Below, piece after piece: positions 1 through 8,347 of a stretch of DNA of 64,000 nucleotides. The stretch is from positions 248,001 to 312,000 of the forward strand of contig NZ_JAJEJT010000002.1 of NCBI RefSeq assembly GCF_021390645.1, written 5' to 3'. This stretch comes from Paraburkholderia flagellata (GTDB taxonomy: Bacteria > Pseudomonadota > Gammaproteobacteria > Burkholderiales > Burkholderiaceae). Numbering within the stretch: the first letter of the stretch is position 1; the number at the start of each line of letters is the position of its first letter. Under the pieces are notes generated by a model. The model was given only the letters and a program-made list of their open reading frames with translations, did no database searches and had not been told where the DNA came from. Made by a program: the position numbers and the translations under genes.

Positions 1-25
1 TGCAAGCCTTCGTGGCTCATGTCGC

Positions 26-1156
26 TCATGACAGCGACACCCCGAGCAGCCGTCCCGCGCCCGCGGTGAACGCCGCCGCGGCGAGCCCGATCACGATCTG
101 CCGCAGCGCCGAGAACGTGGCGCTGCGCCCGTTGAAGAGCGACGTGAACACGCCGACGAGCGCGAGCCCGCACGCGCTCAGCGCGACCGACTGCGCGATC
201 GCCGTGACGCCGTGCGCCCACAGGAACGGCGCAGTCGGAAACGCTGCGCCGAGCGAGAACAGGCAAAACGATACAGCGGCGGCAGACCACGGATTGCCGC
301 CCAGTTCCTTCGGGTCGATGCCGAGTTCCTCGCGCGCGAGCGTATTGAGCGCCTCGTCCTTGTTGAGCATGATCTGGGTGGCCACGCGGCGCGCTTCTTC
401 GGGATCGATGCCCTTCGCCTGATAGATGAGCGCGAGTTCGTGGCGCTCGGCGTCGGGCGTGTGTTCGAGCTCGTCGGCTTCCTTCGCGAGTTGCGTGCGC
501 GCAAGCTCCCGCGCGTTGGTCACCGAGAGCCATTCGCCGAGCGCCATGGAGCATGCGCCGGCCACGAGGCCCGCGAGCCCCGTGAGCAAAATCGTGCGAT
601 TGACGCTGCCCGCGCCCGCCACACCCATGATCAGGCAGAAGTTCGAAACGAGCCCGTCGTTCGCACCCAGCACCGCTGCGCGCAGGTCGTTACCCGACGT
701 CGCGCTCTTGTGCCACGACTCGGCCGCGCCGATCGTTTCGCCGTGACCGTGTCCGGACTCGCGCTTTTTTGCGACGATCGCCTGCACGATGGTGGCGTGC
801 TGCTGTTCCTGGGCGGAAAGCTTCTCGGCGCCGGGTTCGCGCGCGTAGCGGTCGCGGTCGGCGTATTCCGCGGCGGCGACCGTGGGCAGCACGAGCGAAG
901 GACCAAAGGTGCGCGTGAGCGTTTGCAGCAGGCGAGTCTTCGCGCTGCGCCGGTGCGGCCGGGGCGTGACGCCGTTGGCCGTGAGCTTGTCGCGCCAGAC
1001 GCTCGCGTGCTCGCGCTCGGAGGCGGCGAGTTCGGCGAAGATGCGGCGGCGCTCGTCGTCTTTCTCTACGGCGGATAGCGTGTCGTAGACGGCGGCGCTG
1101 TCGAGTTCGTCGGCGAGATTGCGCCGGAAGCGGTTGATTTCCTGAGCGGAGGCCAT
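26..1156 (-). CDS. mbfA: MbfA-like ferritin/VIT1 membrane iron exporter
   Basis: The 376-residue protein has two parts. The N-terminal ~150 residues look like a ferritin/rubrerythrin four-helix bundle with ExxH di-iron motifs (EREH near residue 65, EQQH near 140). The C-terminal half is a VIT1/CCC1-type transporter with the conserved stretch LGANDGLVSNFCLIMG and several hydrophobic helices. This is the Er-VIT1 (MbfA) architecture, which in alphaproteobacteria exports iron from the cytoplasm and protects against iron plus peroxide. I placed the start at the ATG at 1156; the open frame runs further upstream, but only over the antisense of the next gene. The export role is inferred from the family. 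Confidence 0.85.
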   Translation of the reverse strand: MASAQEINRFRRNLADELDSAAVYDTLSAVEKDDERRRIFAELAASEREHASVWRDKLTANGVTPRPHRRSAKTRLLQTLTRTFGPSLVLPTVAAAEYADRDRYAREPGAEKLSAQEQQHATIVQAIVAKKRESGHGHGETIGAAESWHKSATSGNDLRAAVLGANDGLVSNFCLIMGVAGAGSVNRTILLTGLAGLVAGACSMALGEWLSVTNARELARTQLAKEADELEHTPDAERHELALIYQAKGIDPEEARRVATQIMLNKDEALNTLAREELGIDPKELGGNPWSAAAVSFCLFSLGAAFPTAPFLWAHGVTAIAQSVALSACGLALVGVFTSLFNGRSATFSALRQIVIGLAAAAFTAGAGRLLGVSLS

Positions 1157-1244
1157 GGGGCGCGGTGCGGGAAGCGATCCATCAAGCTTACCCTGGCGCC
1201 GCTGTGGCCAGAAGCCGCGCCGCGCCGCGGCCTGGCCGGTGCGC

Positions 1245-3197
1245 TTAGCGGCGCTGGCGCAAATGCCGATAGACCGTGTTGCGCGCGAGCCCGAGTTCGC
1301 GAGCCGCCGCCGAAACATTGCCGCTGTGGCGCGCGAGCGTCTCTTCGATGAGCCGCGACTGCCAGACGGAGAGGCGCGCAGGTTCGCGCTCTGCGTCGCT
1401 CGCCTCGCCGTCCGCCGTGGCATCGCCGCAGTGCTGCGCGCATTCGCTCGCGGGGTCGCAATCGTGCATGAGGTCTTCGGGCAGATGCTCCATGTCGATG
1501 GCGTCTTCGCCTTCGGCCATGATCGCCGCCGTGCGCAGCGTGCTGGCGAGCTGACGCAGATTGCCCGGCCAGCGGCAGCGCGCGAAGCATGCCCGAACGG
1601 CCGGCGTGAGGCGCGAGGGCGCGCCCGGCACCTCGCGCCGCACGATCTCGAGCATGCGCGCGACGAGCGCGTCGAGGTCGGTGCGCTCGGCAAGCGACGG
1701 CAGCGTGACGACGAGACCGTTGATGCGGTAGTAGAGATCCTCGCGGAATGTGCCTTCGACGATCATCGCGCGCAGATCGCGATGCGTCGCGCAGACGATG
1801 CGCAAATCCACCGGCACCGCGCGCGTACCGCCGAGCGGCACGACGGCGCGCTCCTGCAACACGCGCATGAGCCGAACCTGTTGCGCGAGCGGCATGTCGC
1901 CGATCTCGTCGAGAAAGAGCGTGCCGCCATGCGCCTGCGCGATCTTGCCGGCGCTGCCGCGGCGCTTCGCGCCCGTGAACGCGCCGTCCTCGTAGCCGAA
2001 CAGCTCCGCTTCGATCAGCGTGTCGGGCAGCGCCGCGCAGTTGAGCGCGACGAATGGCCCGTCGCGGCGCGGCGAATCGCGATGCAGCGCCCGCGCGAGC
2101 CATTCCTTGCCGGTGCCGGTGCGGCCGAGCACGAGCACGGGGATGTCGCGGCCGCGCACGCGCGCCACGCGCTGGAGGGCGGCGGCGAGCCGCGCGTCGC
2201 CCGTATCGAGTTCAGCGAGGGTGGGCTGCGGTGTCGTGTCGGCGTTCGGTGCTTTCGCCTGGAGGGGCGCAGGCGCGTAAGGCGCGCGGGACGCTTCGGG
2301 CGAAGCGGTTCGCGCGAGCGTCGCCGCGCCAGGCGTGGCGCGCGCGATCACGCGCACGCCGCTTGGCAGCGCGAGCGTGAGCGGCTCGCCTGGCGCGCGC
2401 ATGAGCTGCTGCATGAACGCCGCGAACGGCTGGCCGAAGAGCGCCTCGAATTCGCGCCGCTGCAGTTCGGCAAGCGGCGCGCCAAACTGGAACAGGGCGC
2501 TGCGGTTGGCGCACAGCAGCGTGCCGTCGGCCGAGAAGGCGGCCAATCCTTCGTACAGCGTACCAATGAATTCCGCGCGCGCGTGAAACTGGAGACGGAT
2601 GGCTTCGGCGAATTCGGTGTTGAACAGATGGTTCTCGATCATCTGCGCCGACATGCGCACGAGTGCGAGCGTGTGCTTGTGAAAGCCGCGCGACTCGCCG
2701 CTCACGTCGAGCGCGCCGAGCGTGCGCCCGTACGGATCCGCGATCGGCGCGCACGAGCAGGTGAGGATGTGATTGGCGCGCAGAAAGTGCTCGCCCGCGT
2801 GCACCGTGGTCGGCTGGCCTTCCACGAGCGCCGTGCCGATGGCATTCGTGCCGCGATGCTGCTCGGCCCACGACACGCCCGGGCGCAGCGCCACGCGCTG
2901 CGCTTTCTCGAAGAAGTCGCTGTCGGCGAAGCTATGGAGGATCACGCCGTTGCGGTCGGTGAGCAGTACCATGCTCTGCGTATCGACGATCTGCGCGTGC
3001 AAGGCGTCCATCACGGGACGCGCCTGGTGATAGAGCGTGCGGTTCGTGTCGATCAGGTCGCGCAGGTCCGCGCCGGCCAGTGCGTCGAATTCGGGCGCCT
3101 CGCTGGCGCGCAGCCCGAGTGCGCGCGAGCGCGCATGAGCCTGCGCGATGGCGTCCGCGCGGGCCGCGTCGTGCGGCGTGACGGGGCGTCGGGTCAC
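1245..3197 (-). CDS. Sigma-54-dependent AcoR-like transcriptional activator
   Basis: A 650-residue enhancer-binding protein. A GAF sensor domain (about residues 70-200) carries the AcoR-like stretch WAEQHRGTNAIGTAL. An AAA+ domain follows, with Walker A GRTGTGKE near residue 355, the sigma-54 contact loop GAFTGA near 405, and Walker B FLDEIGDM. The C-terminus is a Fis-type helix-turn-helix ending NTVYRHLRQRR. It should activate sigma-54 promoters in response to a small molecule; acetoin is the known ligand class for AcoR, but no acetoin dehydrogenase genes lie nearby, so ligand and target are unknown. Translation starts at a GTG preceded by GGAG. Confidence 0.9.
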   Translation of the reverse strand: MTRRPVTPHDAARADAIAQAHARSRALGLRASEAPEFDALAGADLRDLIDTNRTLYHQARPVMDALHAQIVDTQSMVLLTDRNGVILHSFADSDFFEKAQRVALRPGVSWAEQHRGTNAIGTALVEGQPTTVHAGEHFLRANHILTCSCAPIADPYGRTLGALDVSGESRGFHKHTLALVRMSAQMIENHLFNTEFAEAIRLQFHARAEFIGTLYEGLAAFSADGTLLCANRSALFQFGAPLAELQRREFEALFGQPFAAFMQQLMRAPGEPLTLALPSGVRVIARATPGAATLARTASPEASRAPYAPAPLQAKAPNADTTPQPTLAELDTGDARLAAALQRVARVRGRDIPVLVLGRTGTGKEWLARALHRDSPRRDGPFVALNCAALPDTLIEAELFGYEDGAFTGAKRRGSAGKIAQAHGGTLFLDEIGDMPLAQQVRLMRVLQERAVVPLGGTRAVPVDLRIVCATHRDLRAMIVEGTFREDLYYRINGLVVTLPSLAERTDLDALVARMLEIVRREVPGAPSRLTPAVRACFARCRWPGNLRQLASTLRTAAIMAEGEDAIDMEHLPEDLMHDCDPASECAQHCGDATADGEASDAEREPARLSVWQSRLIEETLARHSGNVSAAARELGLARNTVYRHLRQRR

Positions 3198-3496
3198 TCG
3201 TGTCTCCAGTCGTTTTGGGCGCTACGCTGCGGCGCATCATGACGAATACACGTCAATTGCGCGAGCGGCGCCTCTGCGGCAGTCCATGGTACAGGATACG
3301 CGGCGGCTGCCAATTCGGGTTGAAGCCGGGTCAAGCTGGGTCGAAGCTCGCGCGTGCCATCGAAACTGCGCCTTGAGTTTCCTCACGCGGGTGCCATGAT
3401 GAAGGTAAGGGCGCATTCGCGTCGCGCCCCCTGCAGCGGGTGTTGTTGGCAACTGCGGTTCGCAACTGCGCCGCCCGCTGCGTAGCGGAGTTCGTC

Positions 3497-3718
3497 ATGG
3501 TGCACGGCGAATTGAGGATCGTGGTGGCGGTGCTCGCCACGTTCGTTGCGCTCTTTGGCCTCGGGTATGCGATTGACGGATTGATCTTCGACGAGAACAA
3601 CGTCGTGCTGTCCGGAATGGTGACCGTGGCCCTCGGGATCGTCGCGTTCGTAGTGATGCTCACCTTGCACCCAAAAGACCTCGAACATCTCGATCAGCAC
3701 CGGCATCGCGAATCCTGA
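3497..3718 (+). CDS. Small two-helix membrane protein
   Basis: A 73-residue protein with two predicted membrane helices (about residues 7-26 and 36-56), an acidic loop between them (DGLIFDENN) and a charged His-rich tail. The ATG at 3497 is chosen because GGAG sits six bases upstream; an upstream in-frame ATG at 3440 has no such site. I do not recognise a function. It stands alone on the plus strand between the divergent AcoR-like gene and the DUF1488 gene. Confidence 0.65.
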   Translation: MVHGELRIVVAVLATFVALFGLGYAIDGLIFDENNVVLSGMVTVALGIVAFVVMLTLHPKDLEHLDQHRHRES

Positions 3719-4040
3719 CGCGCCCGAGCGGCGTGCATGGTGCGATGCGGCAACCGGCGCAGCGCGTTGGCGCAGGGCTGGCGAGGAGGATATTTGCGCG
3801 TGCAACGGCAGATGCGAATGCTGCATCTGCGAAAAAGGGTGCAAAGCGGGGGCCTCGCAGGCTATTTCAGGCATGTGACAACGTCGACCTTGCGGGCGGC
3901 AGGAAGTCGTCTAAAGTGAATCAAATCACCCTGCGCGAACGTGTCGTTCGCGGGGGTTGATGTTGATCCGCGAGTGCCGGATCGGGGCAGCCCGAGAAGG
4001 TTGAACGCGGCCTTTTCACCCTCCACCAAAGGCGACTCCC
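3719..4040 (+). promoter_or_regulatory. Gene-free leader with promoter and stem-loops
   Basis: No convincing gene. A plausible sigma-70 promoter lies at 3890-3917 (TTGCGG, 16 bp, TAAAGT) pointing at the DUF1488 gene. Downstream are a perfect 8-bp inverted repeat with a 3-nt loop at 3934-3952 (CGCGAACG / CGTTCGCG) and a 6-bp one at 3965-3983. If the promoter is right, both fall in the 5' untranslated leader. Confidence 0.4.
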
Positions 4041-4331
4041 ATGCAGATCATGTTTCCGAATGAGGTGCCCGAGTACTCGGGCCCAGACCTGACCTTGGCG
4101 TTTCCGGCGATGATCGATGGCGAGCGGGTGGAGTGTCTGATCACGGCGGCGGCGCTCGAAGATCACTTCGGGGCGGCCTCGCCGCGCGCCGAAGACATGC
4201 TCAGCGCGTTCGACCATCATCGCGACCGCATCGAGGCTTGCGCGCGCCGCTTGCTCTCCGAAACGCGCGCGCAATGTCTCGTGCTGCGCAGCGGCTACGT
4301 GCGTTTCGTGCAGGCGCACGCCAGCGCGTAG
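4041..4331 (+). CDS. DUF1488 family protein
   Basis: A 96-residue soluble protein matching the DUF1488 pattern: N-terminal hydrophobic strand with the acidic GERVECLIT segment, then a helical part with AFDHHRDRIE and a C-terminal LVLRSGYVRF strand. The family is widespread in proteobacteria and has no established function. It is monocistronic, with a perfect intrinsic terminator immediately downstream. Confidence 0.8.
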   Translation: MQIMFPNEVPEYSGPDLTLAFPAMIDGERVECLITAAALEDHFGAASPRAEDMLSAFDHHRDRIEACARRLLSETRAQCLVLRSGYVRFVQAHASA

Positions 4332-4341
4332 CCAACACAAC

Positions 4342-4366
4342 AGCGCCCGCAAGACGCGGGCGCTTT
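4342..4366 (+). terminator. Intrinsic terminator after the DUF1488 gene
   Basis: A perfect 9-bp stem (AGCGCCCGC / GCGGGCGCT) with a 5-nt loop, followed by TTT, starting ten bases after the DUF1488 stop codon. Confidence 0.75.
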
Positions 4367-4386
4367 CCGTGCAACTGAATGTTCTT

Positions 4387-4408
4387 GCCGCGCCCCTTGG
4401 GGCGCGGC
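4387..4408. terminator. Second GC-rich hairpin between convergent genes
   Basis: A perfect 10-bp inverted repeat (GCCGCGCCCC / GGGGCGCGGC) around a 2-nt centre, lying between the convergent DUF1488 and cytochrome b genes. It is followed by a T-rich stretch on the plus strand but has no T-run on the minus strand, so its use by the cytochrome gene is uncertain. Confidence 0.45.
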
Positions 4409-4427
4409 TTCGTTTGTGCGTGTGCCG

Positions 4428-4961
4428 CTAGATCATGCGGCGCAGGGTGTTGTCGCGGAACACGATGTGATGCGCGATGGCCGCGAGCGCGTGCAGCCCG
4501 ATCACCCAGTAGAACAGATTGCCGATCAGCACGTGCGCATCCTTGAAGTACTTGCGCGCGGCCGGATCGGGGCCAACGAATGTAATCTGCAGATCGAGTC
4601 CCGCGAGCGTGACCGGATGGCCGCCGGTGTTGATCATCAGAATGCCGAGGAGCGGTTGCACGAAGATGAACAGATAGAGCGCGAGATGCACGAGGCGCGA
4701 GAGAAACGAAAGCAACGCGTTCGAGTCGATTTGCGCGGGCGCGCCGCGCCACAAACGCCACGCGAGGCGCAGCACGGCGAGCGTGAGAACGAGCGAGCCC
4801 GCCCAGAAGTGCACGTTGCTCCAGAACACGCGGCTGTCCGTGCCCTTGGGGCCGCGCACCTCGATCGCGAAATAGGCGAGCGCGACGAGCACGAAGATTG
4901 CCCAGTGAAAGAAGATGGCGGGCTTCGTGTAGCGTTCGGTTGCGGCGGGGTAAGTGGCCAC
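4428..4961 (-). CDS. Cytochrome b561 family protein
   Basis: A 177-residue membrane protein with four hydrophobic helices and histidines at the expected haem-ligand places: IFFHWAIF in helix 1, NVHFWAG in helix 2, and DAHVLIG plus LHALAAIAHH in the C-terminal pair. It belongs to the di-haem cytochrome b561/YodB class that moves electrons across the inner membrane, often from quinol to superoxide or periplasmic acceptors. The exact partner cannot be told from context; no cytochrome or catalase gene is adjacent. Confidence 0.88.
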   Translation of the reverse strand: MATYPAATERYTKPAIFFHWAIFVLVALAYFAIEVRGPKGTDSRVFWSNVHFWAGSLVLTLAVLRLAWRLWRGAPAQIDSNALLSFLSRLVHLALYLFIFVQPLLGILMINTGGHPVTLAGLDLQITFVGPDPAARKYFKDAHVLIGNLFYWVIGLHALAAIAHHIVFRDNTLRRMI

Positions 4962-5110
4962 GTGGCGGCTCCTTTATGCGGGGAAGCTGGCGATAGCTCC
5001 CTATGATAAGGAGGACGCGCCGCGCCGGGCAGCTATGCGGCTGCGAAGTTTGATGCCGCGGGGTGACGGCAGCGAAAAAGAGGCGCGTTGCCGGCGAACG
5101 GGCCGATCAA

Positions 5111-5142
5111 GCAAAAAGGGTGGCTCGAAGCCACCCTTTTGC
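5111..5142 (-). terminator. Intrinsic terminator of the NCS2 permease gene
   Basis: An 11-bp stem (AAAAGGGTGGC / GCCACCCTTTT) with a 5-nt loop. On the minus strand it ends in a run of T residues just past the permease stop codon; the A/T flanks also allow function in the other direction. Confidence 0.85.
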
Positions 5143-5145
5143 GTT

Positions 5146-6447
5146 TTACGCGTTGCCGAGATAGAAAAACCGGAACAGGAACACGGCGGCGATGATCCAC
5201 ACGATCAGCTTCACGTCGCGCACGCGGCCCGTGAGGAGCTTCAGGCCCGCATACGAGATGAAGCCGAACGCCACGCCATTGGCGATCGAGTAGGTGAACG
5301 GCATGGTGAGCGCCGTGAGGGCAGCCGGCACGACTTCGGTAGCGTCGTCCCAGGGCAGATCGGCGAGTTCGCGCAGCATCAGGCACGAGACGTAGAGCAG
5401 CGCCGGCGCCGTGGCGTAGCCCGGCACGACGCCCGCGAGCGGCGCGACGAACAGGCACGCGAGGAACAGCACGGCAACCGTCAGCGCGGTCATGCCGGTG
5501 CGGCCACCCGCCTGCACGCCCGAGGCGCTTTCGATATAAGCCGTGGTCGACGAGGTGCCGAGCACCGAGCCCGCGAGAATCGCGGTGCTATCTGCGAGCA
5601 GCGCGCGGTTCAGGCGGTGCATCTTGCCGTGCACGAGCAGGCCCGCGCGGTTGGCCACGCCCATCAGCGTGCCGGTCGCATCGAACAGCTCGACGAGGAA
5701 GAACACGAGCACCACATTGAGCACGCCCGTGGAGAGCGCCGCCTTGATGTCGAGCTGCGCGAACGTCGGCATGATCGACGGCGGCGGCGAGAAGATGCCG
5801 TGGAACTGGTTGCCGCCGAAGAAGAACGACAGGACCGTGACGCCCACGATGCCGATCAGGATCGCGCCGCGCACCTTCAGCACGTCGAGCGTGACGATCG
5901 CGAAGAAGCCGATGATCGCAAGGATCGTGTGCGCATCGTGCAGGTTGCCGAGTTCGACGAGCGTGGCCGGGCTGCCGACCACGACGCCCGAGGTCTTGAG
6001 CGAGATGATCGCGAGGAAGAGGCCGATACCCGCTGTGATCGACACGCGAATCGAATGCGGAATGCCATTGACGATGGCTTCGCGCACGCGCAGCAGCGTG
6101 ACGATGAAGAACAGGCACCCGGAGATGAACACCGCGCCGAGGGCGGCTTGCCAGGTGAAGCCCATGCCCTTCACGACCGTATAGGCAAAATACGCGTTCA
6201 GGCCCATGCCGGGCGCGAGCGCGATGGGGTAGTTCGCGTAGAGGCCCATGACGATCGACGCGAGCGCCGCGACGAGGCAGGTGGCGACGAATACGCTTTC
6301 CTTCGGCATGCCGGCGTCGCCGAGGATGGCCGGGTTCACGAAGATGATGTAGGCCATCGTGAGGAAAGTGGTGAATCCGGCGAGCAGTTCGGTGCGCAGG
6401 TTGGTGCCTGCTTCTTCGAAACCGAAATAGCGTTTGATGGCGTCCAT
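5146..6447 (-). CDS. NCS2 family purine permease (AzgA/PbuG-like)
   Basis: A 433-residue inner-membrane transporter with about 12-14 helices. It opens with the motif RYFGFEEAGTNLRTELLAG and has GMGLNAYFAYTV and the substrate-site region VFFLVELFDATGTLMG, all typical of the AzgA/PbuG/GhxP subgroup that takes up adenine, guanine or hypoxanthine with protons. Start is the ATG at 6447; the frame extends upstream without a good start. The gene is single, with its own terminator. Which purine is carried cannot be decided from sequence reading. Confidence 0.9.
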   Translation of the reverse strand: MDAIKRYFGFEEAGTNLRTELLAGFTTFLTMAYIIFVNPAILGDAGMPKESVFVATCLVAALASIVMGLYANYPIALAPGMGLNAYFAYTVVKGMGFTWQAALGAVFISGCLFFIVTLLRVREAIVNGIPHSIRVSITAGIGLFLAIISLKTSGVVVGSPATLVELGNLHDAHTILAIIGFFAIVTLDVLKVRGAILIGIVGVTVLSFFFGGNQFHGIFSPPPSIMPTFAQLDIKAALSTGVLNVVLVFFLVELFDATGTLMGVANRAGLLVHGKMHRLNRALLADSTAILAGSVLGTSSTTAYIESASGVQAGGRTGMTALTVAVLFLACLFVAPLAGVVPGYATAPALLYVSCLMLRELADLPWDDATEVVPAALTALTMPFTYSIANGVAFGFISYAGLKLLTGRVRDVKLIVWIIAAVFLFRFFYLGNA

Positions 6448-6780
6448 GAAGATCGGGCCCTTGAGAGTCGAGCGGGTTGTTCGCTGCTTGTTTGTGTGGT
6501 TTCTTGCTTGTAGCTGGCGGCGGCAGGTCGTTGATGTGCCCATGCACGCGCGTGCTAGCCGTAGCGCGTGGCTACGGGCGCGATTGTAAACAATTGTTCG
6601 TCGAACGCAGAAAAGCCGTCGTGAGCGTGGAACGGGTACAACAGCGCGCGTTGCGGCGGCCAGGGTAGACGAGGGCGGCGAATGCGCCCGTGGCGGCAGG
6701 AATTGGGCACGAAACATCGCGGGCGCCGGGCGTTGCTTCGCCCGGTGCCGGATGATTACGGCCGTGCTGCGATCAAGCGA
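6448..6780. other. Intergenic region upstream of the NCS2 permease
   Basis: No supported gene. It must carry the permease promoter; a TACAAT on the minus strand near 6585-6590 could be a -10 element, but no good -35 partner is visible. Several short open frames here are low quality and lack ribosome sites. Confidence 0.4.
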
Positions 6781-7050
6781 TTACTGCGTCATTTGACCGG
6801 CGGGAGCGCCATACCCGGCGCGCGCCGCGCGCCGTTGCGCGACGATCGCGCCCGCGCGTTGAGCGTTTTCCGGGTAGTCGATCCAGTCGAGCGGGTCGTA
6901 GCCCGCCTGCCGCCATTCGATCAGATCCGCACGGACCTGGGCTCGAGTCAGCGGTTGCGAAGGATCGTACGGTTGGGCCACCGCCGCAGCCGACGCGAAG
7001 CAGCACGCTGCGGCCACGATGCCGAGCGCTACACGCGGAAGGGAGTTCAT
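6781..7050 (-). CDS. DUF4148 exported protein
   Basis: An 89-residue protein with a signal peptide (about residues 1-26, cleavage near VAQ-PYD) followed by the DUF4148 core LTRAQVRADLIEWRQAGYDP and YPENAQRA. The family is characteristic of Burkholderiaceae, exported, and of unknown function. Start at the ATG at 7050 fits the signal peptide and a GGAAGGGAG ribosome site region. A paralogue lies at 57216-57578. Confidence 0.85.
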   Translation of the reverse strand: MNSLPRVALGIVAAACCFASAAAVAQPYDPSQPLTRAQVRADLIEWRQAGYDPLDWIDYPENAQRAGAIVAQRRAARAGYGAPAGQMTQ

Positions 7051-7123
7051 GGCAAGGCCTTTCGTATTAGGGATATCCCTAAAATTATAGGTGCTATCTC
7101 GATAACCGAAAGGTCGATCGAGA

Positions 7124-8122
7124 CTATCCCCTGCCGCTGCGAACCCTCGCCGCGCGGAGGTCGGTCGGGCGCTGTCCGGTCCACTTGCGGAACGCCCGAT
7201 GAAGCGCGCTCGGCTCCGCAAAGCCAACTGCCGCCGCGACGTCGGCGACTGAGCGGCCCGGCTCCTGCAGCGCCGCGATCGCAAGGTCGCGGCGCAATTC
7301 GTCCTTGATCGACTGGCAGCTGTGGCCCTCCTGGCTCAAGCGCCGGCGCAGTGTGGCGGGCGCCACGTTCAAGCGTTGCGCGATGGCGTCGGCATCGGGC
7401 CACGCGGTGACAGGTAGCGCGCGTAGCGCACGTCGCACGCGCGCCGCGAACGAGCCCGGATTGCGGTACTTCACGACGAAGTTGCCCGGCGCATTGCGCA
7501 GGAAGGCCCGCGCCGAGCTGGCGGTCTGGATCACGGGCAGTTCGAGAAAGCCGGGCGCGAATTCGAACGACGTGGCCGGCTGGTCGAACGTCATGTCGTC
7601 ACAGAGCATGAGCTGGTATTCGTGCACGGCGCCCGGCTGCGCGCAGCGAAAGCGCGCCGCGAGAAGCGGAATGCGCCGCCCCACGAGCCAGCACACGAGT
7701 CCATAGACGAGGATGAACCAGGTGGCGTACGCGAACATGGTGGGCGCGGGTTTGCCCGCGCGATGCGAGAGCGTGACGCGCACGCGGGCGGCGTCGATGT
7801 CGATTTCGGCCGCCAGATCGTCAAGCACGAGCCGCATGAAATGCACGGCGCGCTGCAGCGCCTGGCGTCCCGTGCCGGCGCCGAGCGCCGAGTGCGTCAT
7901 GGCGATGAAGCTACCGCTTTTCATCGCGTGCGAGTCCTGGCCGAAGAATTCGTCGTCGAGCGCGCGCGCGATACCCGACCACAACTGGCCGTATTGCGCC
8001 GCGCTCACGCGGGCCTCGGGCGCGCATAGCACGGCCGGCGCGATGCCGGCGGCATCCGTGAGCGGCGCGATTTCGAGCCCGCCCGCGCGCGCCAGCGCGA
8101 GCGTCTCGTTCACGAGGCTCAT
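7124..8122 (-). CDS. AraC family transcriptional regulator
   Basis: A 332-residue regulator with an N-terminal ligand-sensing domain of the arabinose-binding/OruR type and a C-terminal pair of helix-turn-helices (ATLRRRLSQEGHSCQSIKDELRRD and SVADVAAAVGFAEPSALHRAFRKWTG in separate helices). It is divergent from the acyl-CoA operon at 8348-13225 and probably controls it. MmsR, the activator of valine catabolism genes in Pseudomonas, is also an AraC-type protein, which supports but does not prove that role. The ATG at 8122 aligns with the family N-terminus; the frame opens 40 codons earlier. Confidence 0.87.
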   Translation of the reverse strand: MSLVNETLALARAGGLEIAPLTDAAGIAPAVLCAPEARVSAAQYGQLWSGIARALDDEFFGQDSHAMKSGSFIAMTHSALGAGTGRQALQRAVHFMRLVLDDLAAEIDIDAARVRVTLSHRAGKPAPTMFAYATWFILVYGLVCWLVGRRIPLLAARFRCAQPGAVHEYQLMLCDDMTFDQPATSFEFAPGFLELPVIQTASSARAFLRNAPGNFVVKYRNPGSFAARVRRALRALPVTAWPDADAIAQRLNVAPATLRRRLSQEGHSCQSIKDELRRDLAIAALQEPGRSVADVAAAVGFAEPSALHRAFRKWTGQRPTDLRAARVRSGRG

Positions 8123-8347
8123 CGCAATTGTGCCTTTTTCGCTCAGTGTATGGATTCTCGTTGATTGCAAGGAGCCGCCTTCTGATGGGGTGTTCCAACC
8201 AATATGGTAAATCCGATCATCGACTTTGAGCGTGGCGGGCATCGAATACGGTCGCTCGCGTGCCTACACTTTTCGCAAGCCTTGCAGCCGGGGCCGCATC
8301 GCGCCACAGTGGAAGGCAAGCGCAAGAGACACAGGAAGGGGACAGAC

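Noticed and set aside
1155..3242. 695-codon plus-strand open frame
   Set aside because: It is antisense to the AcoR-like gene, whose motifs are complete. Long antisense frames are common in high-GC DNA.
3317..3348. Tandem repeat of GGGTTGAAGCC-like units
   Set aside because: Three imperfect copies of 10-11 bp only; too degenerate to separate from chance in GC-rich DNA.
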